Below, one piece after another: positions 47,074-57,200 of a stretch of DNA of 64,000 bases (within the stretch, counting starts at the first letter, position 1; each line of letters opens with the position of its first letter). Where the stretch lies: the NCBI RefSeq assembly GCF_008035925.1, contig NZ_CP036264.1:7163641-7227640 (forward strand). Direction: 5' to 3'. The translations under genes and the position numbers were made by a program. This stretch comes from Stieleria maiorica. Lineage in GTDB: Bacteria; Planctomycetota; Planctomycetia; Pirellulales; Pirellulaceae. The notes beneath the pieces are model-generated. The model was not told the origin of the DNA. It made no database searches and saw only the letters and a list, made by a program, of their open reading frames with translations.

Positions 47074-49570
47074 CGGGAGTCGCACGGAGCTTTCCGACTC
47101 GATGCGACGCGAGTTGCTTGCGGTGCCGACCGTGCGGACACGTTTGGCGTTTCAGTTTGCGTTGTTGTCGGCCGCCGGCGGGTTGGTGCTGGCCAGCGGC
47201 CAAGGCATCGACGGCATCGCGCTGTTGGCCGTGTTCGCCGCCGTCTTCGGATTCGTCTTCGTCGATTGGTTGCGAGTGTTTGAATTGCCGCCGATCGGAG
47301 CCTATCTGGCCATGGCCGGCGCGGCGGGCTATTGCGTTCAGGATTTTTGGGGGCTGCAGCAGCGTGGCGAACCACAGATGGTGTCTGTCGCACTGTTGTT
47401 GGTGTTGGTTCAAGGCGTGTTGATGATGCAGCGCAAGTCGCGGCGGATTCTGGAGCAATTGGCGGTGTTTTGTTTGTTGGAGTTGGTGGTCGCTGCGATT
47501 TTCAATGACGCGATCGGCTTTGGGCTGTGGATGATTCCGATCGCCCTTGTCGGCGGAAGCGCGCTCAGCTTGTTGGGGCTGGTGACGTTGATGGAAAGCA
47601 TCGACGTGACATTGGACCACCCGGTCGTCCCGCCGCCGAAAACGCGACTGGGGCGTTTGATTCAGTTCGTGATCGGGGCGCGGGAAGACCTTCCGCCACG
47701 CAACGAGTTCGTTGCGACGTCATCGCCGGAGTCGGTGATCTCGATTCATTGGGCGGCCGGGCCCTGGTCCCGTTACGCCCTGGTCGTGTTGTCGCCGTCC
47801 GTGTTCCTGATCGCAGCTGCGTTTTTCTTTGTCTTGCCCAGACGCGTCCAGCCGTCACGATCGGCCCTCGGCGGTCCTGCGATGGTCGGATTTGATGACG
47901 AAATCCGGATGGAACAACTCGGCCAAGTGATGCAGAACTCGGATCCGGCGGTGAGGGTCAAGTTGACGGACCAGACGACCGGCCAGCCCTACCTGGTCAA
48001 TGACAGCTTGTATCTGCGCGGGAAAGTGCTGGAAACGTATCAGGTGGATTATTCGTCGAACCGCCCGATCGCGAAGTGGGTGGCGACCGACCAGGGTTCG
48101 ATCAGCCGTCGTGGCCGGATGCCTCCGCCGTATCGCTCCCGTGAGCCATCCGAGCAGGCCCGATTTGATCGCGTTCATGCAAAAGTCACCTGTGAAGCGA
48201 TGAGTCGACCGGCGCTGTTTGCCATCGCGCCGTTTCATCAGGTCGGTGAAGTGTTGGACGTCGTTCATGCGATCGACCGCTGGACGCTCGCCCGCGAAGC
48301 ATCCGAACCGCCGTTTCCACGTTTAACCTACGAATTCGGCACCCATGCATTTCGTGACGGCGTGCAGACGCGATGGATCGCTCGGGCGAGTGAAGCGGAA
48401 CGAATGCTGACGCCGTACGAGTTGACGTGGGAACGCCGCTTCGGACGCCGGACGCGGCGACCGCGACAAGACTATGTCAGCGATTTGTTGCGGGTCGATC
48501 GCGACAGCGTGCCGACGGCGGCCCGATTGGCCACTCAAATCCTGGAGGATTCCTCCGCCGGGGACGTCAATCTTTCCGGTGCCGCGGTGGCGATGGAACA
48601 GTATTTGAAAACCGACCCCGCGTTTGCCTACACGTTGAACCTAAATGCCACACCGATCCCCGATGTCGATCCGGTCGAACAGTTTCTGTCGGTCGATCGT
48701 CGCGGCCACTGTCAATACTTTGCTTCGGCGCTGGCATTGATGTTGCGAAGCGTCGGCATCCCCTGTCGCGTCGTCGTCGGCTACCGAACCGAAGAGTACA
48801 ACGCGATCGGCAAGTACTACATCGCCCGACAATTGCACGCCCATGCGTGGGTCGAAGCGTTGATTGAGCGAGATCAGATTCCGCCCGACACCGATTTGGC
48901 CGGTCAGCGACCGTCGGATCGCTATTGGATGCGACTGGATCCGACGCCTGCCGAAAGCGCGCTCGATGACGGCAACCCGGAGGGCGTCGATGGGCTGTTG
49001 AATCTGGCCAACAACGTCTGGGAAGACTATGTCGTCGAGATGGATGCGGAGCGTCAGAGTGACGATCTGGTGCAAGTGACGGGGTTGCGCGACGTGCAAA
49101 GTTCGTATCAACGCATGTGGAATTCCATGCGGGGAAAGCTCGCGCAGATCCGTGACGGGCGTCTGGAGGCGGGCCAGGTTCAATTGCCGATGCGATCGAT
49201 CGGCCGTTGGTTGCTCGCCGTCGCGGCGGCGATGGTTGCCATCGCTTTGTGGATGCGGTTGACGCGGCTGAGTCTGCGGCGGCGTGAACGGTCTCCGGCC
49301 GACGTGCCGGTGGGACAGCCACAATTGCACTTTTACGCCGAAACGCTGAATCAACTGCGACGCGTCGGAATCACACGCCGAGCGGACGAAACCCCGAGCG
49401 AATTGTTGCAGCGCGTGGGCCAACGTTTCCCGCCATTGCGATTGCTGACCGATGCCTTTGAACGTTGCCGTTACGGACAAAGCGAGATCGGCCGAGAGCG
49501 GCATTTGCAGGACGCTCTGTCCGAGTTGACGGCGGATGTTGAAACGCAGATTCAAGCCCGAGACGGCTAG
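47060..49570 (+). CDS. TgpA-like transmembrane transglutaminase
   Basis: 836 residues. N-terminal part with several membrane helices (about 30-210), a periplasmic transglutaminase domain with the triad C551 (RRGHCQYFASALAL), H595 (HAHAWVEAL) and D627 (MRLDPTPA), then another helix (WLLAVAAAMVAIALWM) and a C-terminal cytoplasmic tail resembling DUF4129. TgpA of Pseudomonas is an essential cell-envelope protein; the substrate is unknown. It overlaps the DUF58 gene by 14 bp. A palindromic repeat follows 25 bases after the stop. Confidence 0.9.
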   Translation: MSMVSGSRTELSDSMRRELLAVPTVRTRLAFQFALLSAAGGLVLASGQGIDGIALLAVFAAVFGFVFVDWLRVFELPPIGAYLAMAGAAGYCVQDFWGLQQRGEPQMVSVALLLVLVQGVLMMQRKSRRILEQLAVFCLLELVVAAIFNDAIGFGLWMIPIALVGGSALSLLGLVTLMESIDVTLDHPVVPPPKTRLGRLIQFVIGAREDLPPRNEFVATSSPESVISIHWAAGPWSRYALVVLSPSVFLIAAAFFFVLPRRVQPSRSALGGPAMVGFDDEIRMEQLGQVMQNSDPAVRVKLTDQTTGQPYLVNDSLYLRGKVLETYQVDYSSNRPIAKWVATDQGSISRRGRMPPPYRSREPSEQARFDRVHAKVTCEAMSRPALFAIAPFHQVGEVLDVVHAIDRWTLAREASEPPFPRLTYEFGTHAFRDGVQTRWIARASEAERMLTPYELTWERRFGRRTRRPRQDYVSDLLRVDRDSVPTAARLATQILEDSSAGDVNLSGAAVAMEQYLKTDPAFAYTLNLNATPIPDVDPVEQFLSVDRRGHCQYFASALALMLRSVGIPCRVVVGYRTEEYNAIGKYYIARQLHAHAWVEALIERDQIPPDTDLAGQRPSDRYWMRLDPTPAESALDDGNPEGVDGLLNLANNVWEDYVVEMDAERQSDDLVQVTGLRDVQSSYQRMWNSMRGKLAQIRDGRLEAGQVQLPMRSIGRWLLAVAAAMVAIALWMRLTRLSLRRRERSPADVPVGQPQLHFYAETLNQLRRVGITRRADETPSELLQRVGQRFPPLRLLTDAFERCRYGQSEIGRERHLQDALSELTADVETQIQARDG

Positions 49571-49595
49571 TATTCTGCCGCAGCTTGATTTTCCG

Positions 49596-49661
49596 GTAGT
49601 GGACGAGGCGACGAGTCCCTTCGGATTGCCAACTGCGAGGACTCCTCGCGTCGTCCACTAC
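49596..49661. repeat. Palindromic REP-like element, family B copy 1
   Basis: 23-bp arms (GTAGTGGACGAGGCGACGAG to 49618 and 49639-49661) that pair with two mismatches, total 66 bp. A copy of exactly the same length lies at 59010-59075. It stands between the convergent ends of the transglutaminase gene and the receiver-HDOD gene. Confidence 0.9.
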
Positions 49662-49717
49662 CATTTACCCGAAATTTCACGCTGACAGAGCACGAGTTTG
49701 CTACACCGGGCGGAGCC

Positions 49718-50956
49718 TTACAGGCTGACGTCTTGCGGGAGCGGTGCTTTGGCATTGGCGTTGTTCCGCTTGGTCACGCCGGAGCAGAGGTTGTGCCACG
49801 ATTCCAGTTTTTCGCCGCAGACCACCATTTCGAAATAGCGGACGAGTTCGTCTTCAGGCGACGGCAATGGCAATTGGTTGCCGCACCGACTGAGGTAGTT
49901 TGATGCGACCACGGCGGTCAGTGGGGAGAACGAAATCTCGAACGCTTTGGTCGGCGTGTGATGCAAGGCGACGATTTCGATGATCGTCTGGGGCAGCCCC
50001 CAAACGCTTAGCAAATAGGCCCCGATGGCGGCGTGGTCGGCGCCGAAGATCTGGCGCTCGGCCTGCCACAAGGGGATGTCGTCGATTTCGGCTTTCAACG
50101 CGGCCTGGGCGCAGGTCTTGGGGTCGATCGAATGCAGGACCAGTTTGCCGATATCGTGAAGCGTGGCCGCAGTGATGGCGTCTTCGACCGCCTGTGAATC
50201 CAAGCGTTCCCGCTGGCCGATCAGCTTGGTCATCCGGGAAACGCGCAGGCAGTGTTGCATCAACACGTCGGCGGAGAACCCGTTGACACCCAAGGCTTCG
50301 AATTCTTGGAAGATGCCGATCGCCAGGACGAGTGACTTGAGCGTTGATGCGCCCAGCAACGAAACGGCTTTGACCGGATCGGAAATGTGATGACTTAGAC
50401 AGAAGATCGCCGAGTTGACCAGCTGCAACACCTTGGCCGTCATCACGGCGTCTTTGGCGACAATCTTGCCGATCGAGGAAATCGACGCGTCTTCGTTGCG
50501 CAGTTCGTTTGTCAGCTCGCGATACACCGACGGAACACTCGGCAACCGGGAAAGGCCGCCGACCAAACGCTGTAACGAATCGGAAACCAGGACATCCCGA
50601 AGCGCGCAGGCGCGGTCGATCGTCGTTCGCAGCTCGGTCGCGTCGCAGGGTTTGGGCAGAAACTGGTGCATCGACACGATCGATCGCAGCACCGCATCGC
50701 GATCGGACGGTTTCGATAACACGATCCGAACCATGTTGGGATGGTTCTTGCTGACGTAGTTCAGCAACGCGGCACCGTCCATGCCCGGCATTCGCATGTC
50801 GGTGACGACGGCATCGAATTTCGACGCGGCCATCATCTCGATCGCTTCTTCGCCGCTGGTCGCAAAATCGCATTCCCAATCGACATCTTCCGCGATCAGC
50901 TGCCGTTCCAGCTGACGCAACGCTTGCGGTTCATCATCGACGAATAAGACGGTCAC
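49718..50956 (-). CDS. Receiver-HDOD signalling protein
   Basis: 412 residues: an N-terminal receiver (acidic VDDE, phosphoacceptor D53 in VTDMRMPG, K102 in PKPCD) fused to an HDOD domain (LVGGLSRLPSVPSVYRELTNEL, ISDPVKAVSLLGASTLKSLVLAIG, ATLHDIGKLVLHS, WGLPQTIIEIVALHHTP). HDOD domains are inactive HD-like folds that scaffold signalling proteins. The start is a GTG at 50956 with AGGAG eight bases upstream; the frame is open to 51010. No partner kinase is directly adjacent. Confidence 0.9.
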   Translation of the reverse strand: MTVLFVDDEPQALRQLERQLIAEDVDWECDFATSGEEAIEMMAASKFDAVVTDMRMPGMDGAALLNYVSKNHPNMVRIVLSKPSDRDAVLRSIVSMHQFLPKPCDATELRTTIDRACALRDVLVSDSLQRLVGGLSRLPSVPSVYRELTNELRNEDASISSIGKIVAKDAVMTAKVLQLVNSAIFCLSHHISDPVKAVSLLGASTLKSLVLAIGIFQEFEALGVNGFSADVLMQHCLRVSRMTKLIGQRERLDSQAVEDAITAATLHDIGKLVLHSIDPKTCAQAALKAEIDDIPLWQAERQIFGADHAAIGAYLLSVWGLPQTIIEIVALHHTPTKAFEISFSPLTAVVASNYLSRCGNQLPLPSPEDELVRYFEMVVCGEKLESWHNLCSGVTKRNNANAKAPLPQDVSL

Positions 50957-51301
50957 CCTGCCGGCTCCTGGTAATGCGAATCGACGCGATCCGCAACGTA
51001 TCGGGTACACAGAAGACCCCCCGGCAGTTCATCCGGCGACCTTCTCCTCATGGGAACGCTAACACGCGGTTCACAGCGGACGCGGGAAAGCCAATCGGTT
51101 GAGGGAATACCCGCCCCGTTGGCGTGTCCGTTGTCGCCAACGTGCGTCGACGCACACCGACCGCGGATTTTGGCTGAAATCCGATTCGTGCAGTGGGTTG
51201 CCGTTTTCCGTGTCCGGGGATTCTGCTACTGAGAAAACGTTGCGGACGATCGCGAACGACGCGATGGTTTGATCCGATGCGCTTCAGCACCAGGTTTCCA
51301 A

Positions 51302-51766
51302 ATGAGATTCAAACTCGTCTTGCTCGGTGTCTTGCTGACCTTGCCGGTCACCATGATCACTTGGGCCGATCCGGTCGTTCAGCCGATCGAACAATCCGAA
51401 GGCATGCTGATGCGTTCGAAATTGAAACGTTCGCAGCATGTCTTGGAAGGCCTGCTCCGCAAAGACTTTCGCGCGATCGCACGTGGCGCGAAAGAGATGA
51501 AGTTGATCAGCGAAGCCGCCGAGTGGCCGCGGGCACGGGACTCGGTGTACGAGCACTTTAGCGCTGAGTTTCGCCGCCAATGCAATCAACTCGAAGAGCT
51601 GGCCGAGCAACAGAACCACCAGGGCGCGACGTTCACGTACTTGCACATGACCAACCTGTGCATCCAGTGTCACGACTATGTCCGCGATTCGCTGCGGGTG
51701 GCCGAGCCGCGGGGCCGTCGCGGCATCCAATTGATCCCGTCGGAATGGCCCGAAGGCAGTGGTTGA
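51302..51766 (+). CDS. Class II-type cytochrome c (c'/c556-like)
   Basis: 155-residue exported cytochrome. Signal peptide FKLVLLGVLLTLPVTMITWA, then helices and a single heme-binding CIQCH near the C-terminus (NLCIQCHDYVRDS), the layout of class II cytochromes of the c'/c556 type. The ATG at 51302 begins the signal peptide; upstream in-frame start at 51269 is not needed. Probably an electron carrier or small-molecule sensor. Convergent with the type II secretion F gene. Confidence 0.82.
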   Translation: MRFKLVLLGVLLTLPVTMITWADPVVQPIEQSEGMLMRSKLKRSQHVLEGLLRKDFRAIARGAKEMKLISEAAEWPRARDSVYEHFSAEFRRQCNQLEELAEQQNHQGATFTYLHMTNLCIQCHDYVRDSLRVAEPRGRRGIQLIPSEWPEGSG

Positions 51767-51783
51767 TTCAAGGCAGCGGTTGA

Positions 51784-52827
51784 TCAATTCAATCCCGCCG
51801 CCTCGTTGATCGCTCCCAGGTAGACCGACGCCATGCGGAAGATAAAGAAGATCAGCGTGCCGGCGACGGCCATCCAAATGATCCCGGTGGCGACACCCGA
51901 GAGGGTCCGCATCGCCATCTTGGCGCGTTCTTCGTATTCCACCGCCAAGTGATCGATGGATTCGCTCTCGGTTCCCGACATCTCGGCCACTTCGACCAGA
52001 TGCAAAAAGGGTTCGGGAAACAGATCGGTTGAGCGCAGTCCACCGGCGAGCGTGTCGCCTCGGTCGCGGATCGCCGACTCGAACAGTTCCCCGCCGCCAC
52101 GGTAGTAATCACTGTCGGTGCTGTCCAGGCTGAGTTTCACGCTTCGGATCGGATCCAAACCCGCGCCGAGTGCCAGCGACAACGTCCGCGTGAATCGGGA
52201 CAGCGTGATCGTCTGTAGCGACGGACCCAACTTGGGCACCATGTACAACAGCGGCACCAGATTCTGGACTCCGCCCAGGTTCTTTTGATAGGCGAAATAC
52301 AGGGACCACAGGATCGCGGCGACACAGGCGATGTAGCCCCAAAAAATCAACACGCCTTTGCCGCCGCGGAGCCCGAATCCCAAGATGTCGGCCATCTGGC
52401 CGCCGGTCGAAGGCGTCAGGATGCCCATCAGGTAGATCACGATCGAAATCACGCCCAGCCCGAGTCCCAGCTGGATGACCGGCCAGGCGATCGAAGTCAG
52501 GAACAGCCGTCGCAGGGCCACCTGTTGATCAAAGTGATCGGCGAGGGTGTTGAAGGTGCGTTCCAGCTTTCCCGTGCTCTCGCCGACGCGGGTCAACGAA
52601 ACCATCAGCCGCGGGAAAAAGGCGGCGCGCTGCTTCATCGCGTCGCTGATCTGAAACCCCGCTTCGACACTCTCCAGCACGTGCGAAACCGCTTCGCGTT
52701 GTCGCGGGGAACCGTACTTGGTCTCGGCCTTGAGCAAACGCAGCAGATCCGCACCGGCGCGCAGGCCGATGCCCATTCGCCGACAGAACCCGGCCGCCGC
52801 CGCTATTCCCATTCGCCTGAACAACAT
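51784..52827 (-). CDS. Type II secretion F domain inner-membrane protein, stand-alone
   Basis: 347 residues related to GspF/PilC, the polytopic platform of type II secretion and type IV pili. Helices: LFLTSIAWPVIQLGLGLGVISIVIYLMG, LIFWGYIACVAAILWSLYF and IIWMAVAGTLIFFIF. The paired half-domain signature is seen twice (VGESTGKLERTFNTLADHF and VAEMSGTESESIDHLA). No GspE or pseudopilin gene is next to it, so it may belong to a dispersed system or act alone. Confidence 0.86.
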   Translation of the reverse strand: MLFRRMGIAAAAGFCRRMGIGLRAGADLLRLLKAETKYGSPRQREAVSHVLESVEAGFQISDAMKQRAAFFPRLMVSLTRVGESTGKLERTFNTLADHFDQQVALRRLFLTSIAWPVIQLGLGLGVISIVIYLMGILTPSTGGQMADILGFGLRGGKGVLIFWGYIACVAAILWSLYFAYQKNLGGVQNLVPLLYMVPKLGPSLQTITLSRFTRTLSLALGAGLDPIRSVKLSLDSTDSDYYRGGGELFESAIRDRGDTLAGGLRSTDLFPEPFLHLVEVAEMSGTESESIDHLAVEYEERAKMAMRTLSGVATGIIWMAVAGTLIFFIFRMASVYLGAINEAAGLN

Positions 52828-52894
52828 TCGCTATGCCCGCATGATCAACATGAATTGACGAGCCTGGAAGCCTAGTCCACGGCGGGACTCGTCG

Positions 52895-53179
52895 CTAGGC
52901 CGCGATTCTGCCTTCGCTGCGTTGCTGGCGTTGGTTGCAATAGGACGCCACGATCTGGTCGATCTGGTCCAGTTGTTCGCTGGTGGAAGCGGCCAGGTCG
53001 AGAAACAGGATCTTTTTGGATCCGATTTGACACCAGCCGGGCATCTGGTCGTCCAGCACCACCTTGCGGACTTCGAATCCCATTTCTTTCGCGGTTCCGA
53101 CCGCTTGGGCGAGTCTCTGGACGATGTTGGGCGGGTCTGTCGGGGCAGACGGGGGGGAGTGTTTCGGCATGGTCGGCAT
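52895..53179 (-). CDS. Small conserved-looking protein, unknown function
   Basis: 94 residues, soluble, no signal peptide. The middle part (VQRLAQAVGTAKEMGFEVRKVVLDDQMPGW) looks like a short alpha/beta fold followed by an amphipathic helix. GGAG lies six bases before the ATG. It is divergent from the histidine-kinase gene at 53332 and upstream of the secretion F gene by 67 bp. I recognise no family. Confidence 0.62.
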   Translation of the reverse strand: MPTMPKHSPPSAPTDPPNIVQRLAQAVGTAKEMGFEVRKVVLDDQMPGWCQIGSKKILFLDLAASTSEQLDQIDQIVASYCNQRQQRSEGRIAA

Positions 53180-53331
53180 CTCGTTCTCCGGAAACTTTTC
53201 CGATTGTGAGGGCCGTCACCAGCACTGGCAAGCTTTGCCTACGGCCCGGGACAGGGTGTAGCAAATCGCCACTCGGCGACGATAGATCAAAGCAGTCTCG
53301 ATGCAATTGCCAGCCAACCCACCCGGGGATC

Positions 53332-54189
53332 ATGAACGCACCCAACGCAATGCCAACGCCGGCCGCCACGGCAAGTCGCTCGACAAGCGGAACCAATGAC
53401 TCCCCCGCCACGCTGGCCGGCGGTGCGCCCTGCAACGCCCCGTCCGCGGCTCCGTTGAGCGACGAACAGCAGTACATTCAACATCTGAAAGCCCATCTGC
53501 GACAGTCGCAATCGATGGCCGCGCTGGGGGAATTGACCAGCACGGCGACGCATGAATTCAACAACGTCTTGATGACGATCATCAATTACGCCCGATTGGG
53601 AATCCGCAACCGGGACGACGAATCACGCGACAAGGCACTCGGCAAAATCCTGGATGCCGCCGAACGGGCGTCGAAAATCACCGGCACGATTCTGGCCCAG
53701 GCGCGGAATCGCAGCGAGTCCTTCGAACCGACCGATCTGGGCGCGATCATTCTGGACACCCTGGTCCTGCTCGAACGCGAGATGAACAAGTACCGCGTGT
53801 CGGTCACGACCGAGATCCAACCGGGGGTGGCCAAGGCGATCGCCAGCGGAAACCAGATCCAACGCGTGCTGTTGAATCTGTTGATCAACGCCCGACAAGC
53901 GATCGGTGAAGGCGGCGAGTTGTTGATCCGCTTGGCCAACAGCGATGACAATCAATCGGTGGAATTGGTCGTCCGTGATAGCGGGGCCGGGATTCCCGCG
54001 GCCACCCTGCCGCAAATCTTTGATCCGTTCTTTTCGACCAAGAACGGACCCGACGAATCGGGCAAGGGAGGCACGGGGCTGGGGTTGGCCGCGTGTAAGG
54101 AGATCGTCGACGCCCATCGCGGCAAGATCCGCGTCGAGAGCACCGTCGGTGTCGGCACGGCGTTCACGATTCGTCTGCCCAGGGCTTAG
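53332..54189 (+). CDS. Soluble sensor histidine kinase
   Basis: 285-residue cytoplasmic kinase without membrane helix or sensor domain. After about 45 low-complexity residues comes a dimerisation helix with the phosphoacceptor in LTSTATHEFNNVLMTII (H74), then a HATPase with N-box NLLINARQA (N186), DSGAG (216-220) and GGTGLGL. The HEFNN H-box is of the HisKA type found in hybrid or phosphotransfer-linked kinases. No receiver is adjacent. Start at 53332 is chosen because the upstream part of the frame is unlike protein. It ends inside a 16-bp direct repeat. Confidence 0.87.
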   Translation: MNAPNAMPTPAATASRSTSGTNDSPATLAGGAPCNAPSAAPLSDEQQYIQHLKAHLRQSQSMAALGELTSTATHEFNNVLMTIINYARLGIRNRDDESRDKALGKILDAAERASKITGTILAQARNRSESFEPTDLGAIILDTLVLLEREMNKYRVSVTTEIQPGVAKAIASGNQIQRVLLNLLINARQAIGEGGELLIRLANSDDNQSVELVVRDSGAGIPAATLPQIFDPFFSTKNGPDESGKGGTGLGLAACKEIVDAHRGKIRVESTVGVGTAFTIRLPRA

Positions 54190-54221
54190 TCCTCACTGGG
54201 CTTAGTCCTCACTGGGCTTAG
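54182..54221. repeat. 16-bp direct repeat between two convergent genes
   Basis: Two complete copies of GGGCTTAGTCCTCACT and a partial third. The first copy contains the TAG stop of the kinase gene and the third contains the TAA stop of the convergent kinase-tubulin gene. A small duplication of the intergenic end seems to have produced it. Confidence 0.85.
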
Positions 54222-57200
54222 CTCCAATTGATATCGCAGCGGGTGACCAGACGATCGCTGATCCGGCCGTCGTCGCCGGTCAGCGCGTCGAGCCACGACA
54301 ACACATTCTGAAGCTCGATGTCCTGGGCTTCGTGAACCAGCATGGGCATCGAAGCCTTGGCCTGGATGGTGGTCAGCGACAGTGCTTCGTCCTTGGGCAG
54401 CTGCGACAACAGGGTTCGCTGTTCGGTCTTGTCGCGGCAGACAAGAAAAACACGTTGCTTGCCGCCACATTCCAGCAACGGGGGACGGACGGCTTCGAAG
54501 GCGGACTCGGCGGTCAGACTCGGTACGGCGTCGGGCGTCGACCAGGTGTGGGTCTGGGTCATCGCGACCGGATCGGTTTGGGGGTTGAAACAGGTCGTGT
54601 TGCCGATCTGCAGTTCGTCGGTCGTCGCGGTGGAGGCGGTGTTGGCATCGGCGCCATGTGAACGGCGCACATCGTGTGTGGTGGCGTTGCCTGATGATGA
54701 ATCGTCGGCGGTGGCCGTCCGCTGGCGGATCAGCCCGGCGGCAGCGACGGACAGTTCATTGACGATGAAATCGGTCGTCATCGTCGCCGGGGCTTGGATC
54801 ACCCGGAACAGTTGGCCGACCACATTGGCGCGATGCAGTTTTTCGACGATGTCGGGTAGACCGTTGCGGATCTCGGGGGCGAGAGTGGACCAGTGATCGA
54901 CGGCTTGGCGGTCGTCGTCGGCGAGTTGGGTGATCGCTTGGGCCAGGCGGGCGGAGGCGTCGACATAGGTTTCGGCCATCTCGGCCAGATTGTCGATCAG
55001 TGTTGCTGCGACCGATGCCGCGGCGCGACAGGCGATGATTTCGACCAGCTGTTCACCGATGCCACAGGCACTTCGCAGTGCGGCCATCGGCCCCCGCGGG
55101 GAGTCGGCGTTTTCGCAGTCCGGCGCAGCTTGGTCGCCGTCGCCGTTGTCGGCGATCCGCTGGAATTCGTCCTCGGAACGCTGCAACAGGGCCTGTTGCA
55201 ACTGCGTCATCTGTTGCCGGATTTCGCCGAGCCCGGTGATCGTCGATGAAAGGTCCGACTTTCCGTCTTGGAGACGGGAATTGATTTCACGCTGGATCTG
55301 ATGGACGATTTGTCCTGCCAGCACCTCGGTTTGATCCAGGTCGATCACCTCGGTCAGCCACTTCACCAGATGGGATCGGACGGCGGTGGGCTTTTGCAGC
55401 AGGGCCGGGTCCAGGTTGCCCAGTCGTTCCATCAACTTGCCGCGGCGGTCTTGTCGATTGTTTCCGAACCATTGCACGGTCTGGCCGCACAACGCGTCGC
55501 TGTCCAATCGGCAGCGACGGCGGATGCGTCCGGAGAATTCTTTGGCAGCGGCTTTCGAATCACGCGGGTTTCCCAACCAGCGCAGCAGCAGCAACTTGAC
55601 CGCGTGGGGTGCCAGCAGGTTGGGCTGTCGGTCTTCCGGATCACCGATCTGAGCCACACTCATGGTTCGAATGACGCTCGGCCGGGTCGACGAGTCGTCG
55701 TCTTCGTGGCGACCTTTGGCGAACCATTCGCCGCACACGGTGGCGTCGGCCCAAAGGTAGTCGATGACCGAGTGCAGCGGCGGCGGGGCGCCGGGCCGAT
55801 CGGATTGTGCGATGACGTACGTGTTGTGCAACGGTGTCCGGGCGGCGGGAACACTGGGCCATCCGGCACCGGCGTCTCCGGGATAGCTGTTGCCGGGCAT
55901 CAAAAAATGGGCCAGTTCTTTGATCGCGGATTTGGTCGCGTGCAGTGCGAGCGGACGCGACGGATCACCTTGAAACCGATTGGTCGTCAAGAACGACAGG
56001 ATCGGTTCGTTTTCCATCGCGGATTCGTCCAGCAGATGTCGCAGCAGGTAAACGATGTCGAGATACATGCCGCTACCGGTTCCGCCGGTCAAGGATCCGA
56101 CGACATAGATTTTCGGCGGAGCGTTTTCGCTTTTGGCGGCGTTCAATGCTTCCACCGCGTCACGCAGCGTCTGCATCACCTGTTCGCCGTGGTCGACCAA
56201 GGCCAGTCGTCCGAGCGGTCGCATGCCCCCGGTCTGTCCGTTTCGCGGCACGTTGTAAATCCAACGCCGCGAGATGGTCTTCAATCGCCCGGTTCCGCTA
56301 TTGCGGTATTCGTTGGGAGTTCGCAGCCGGGCTTCGACGACCCGGCAACGCGGCACGACGTCGGTGCTGTCGACCATCAACGCGCTCTGCGTCGTCATCG
56401 GATTGGTGTCGATCAGCACGCTGTGCAAAACGACCGGCGACCCGGCGCCAAAGTCATAGATTCGCGACCGCAACGCACTCAGGCAGTCCGCACCGGTGCC
56501 GCCGAGGGCGACGACCAGGGCTTGGGTTTGATGGATTTCGTTGGACGTGCCCAGGCTGTCTTCCAGCTGCGGCAGATTCTCCACCGGGCGCGCCGCCGTT
56601 TGGGACGTCGTTCCCTCGCGGTGATCGACTTCGCCGACGGTGGCGTGGGGCCGCACCAGTTTTTCGACGAATTCGGTGCAGCTGGCGAACCGTCGCTCCG
56701 GCGACTTCTCCAGCGCTCGCGCGACGCAGGGGCGATCGCTGGCCGGCAAGGGTTTCAAATTGGGCGCGTTGTGAACGTGCTGGGTGGCCAGCTGGGCGAT
56801 CGTCCGCCCGCTAAAGGGACGCGTGCTGGTCAACAGCTCCTGGTACATCACGGCCAGACTGTACTGGTCGCTATGCATGCTCGGGCGTCCGTCAAAGACT
56901 TCCGGCGGCGCATAGATGGGCGTCAGCCCGCCGACCATGCTGCATTCGATGTCACCGAGATCTTTCAGCAATCCGAAGTCGGCTACTTTGACACGGCCGC
57001 CGACGATCAGCAGGTTTCCCGGTTTGATATCCAGGTGCTGAAGTTTGTAGAGCTGGTGGAGATAATCCAACGCGTCGGCGGCATCCTTCATGTACCCCAA
57101 CAACATGTCGCGAGGGATGCCACAGGATCCGCGCGCCTGGTGTTGCTTGAAGACGTCTTCCAGGGATCCGTCGGCCAACTCGGTCACGATGACCAGCTGG

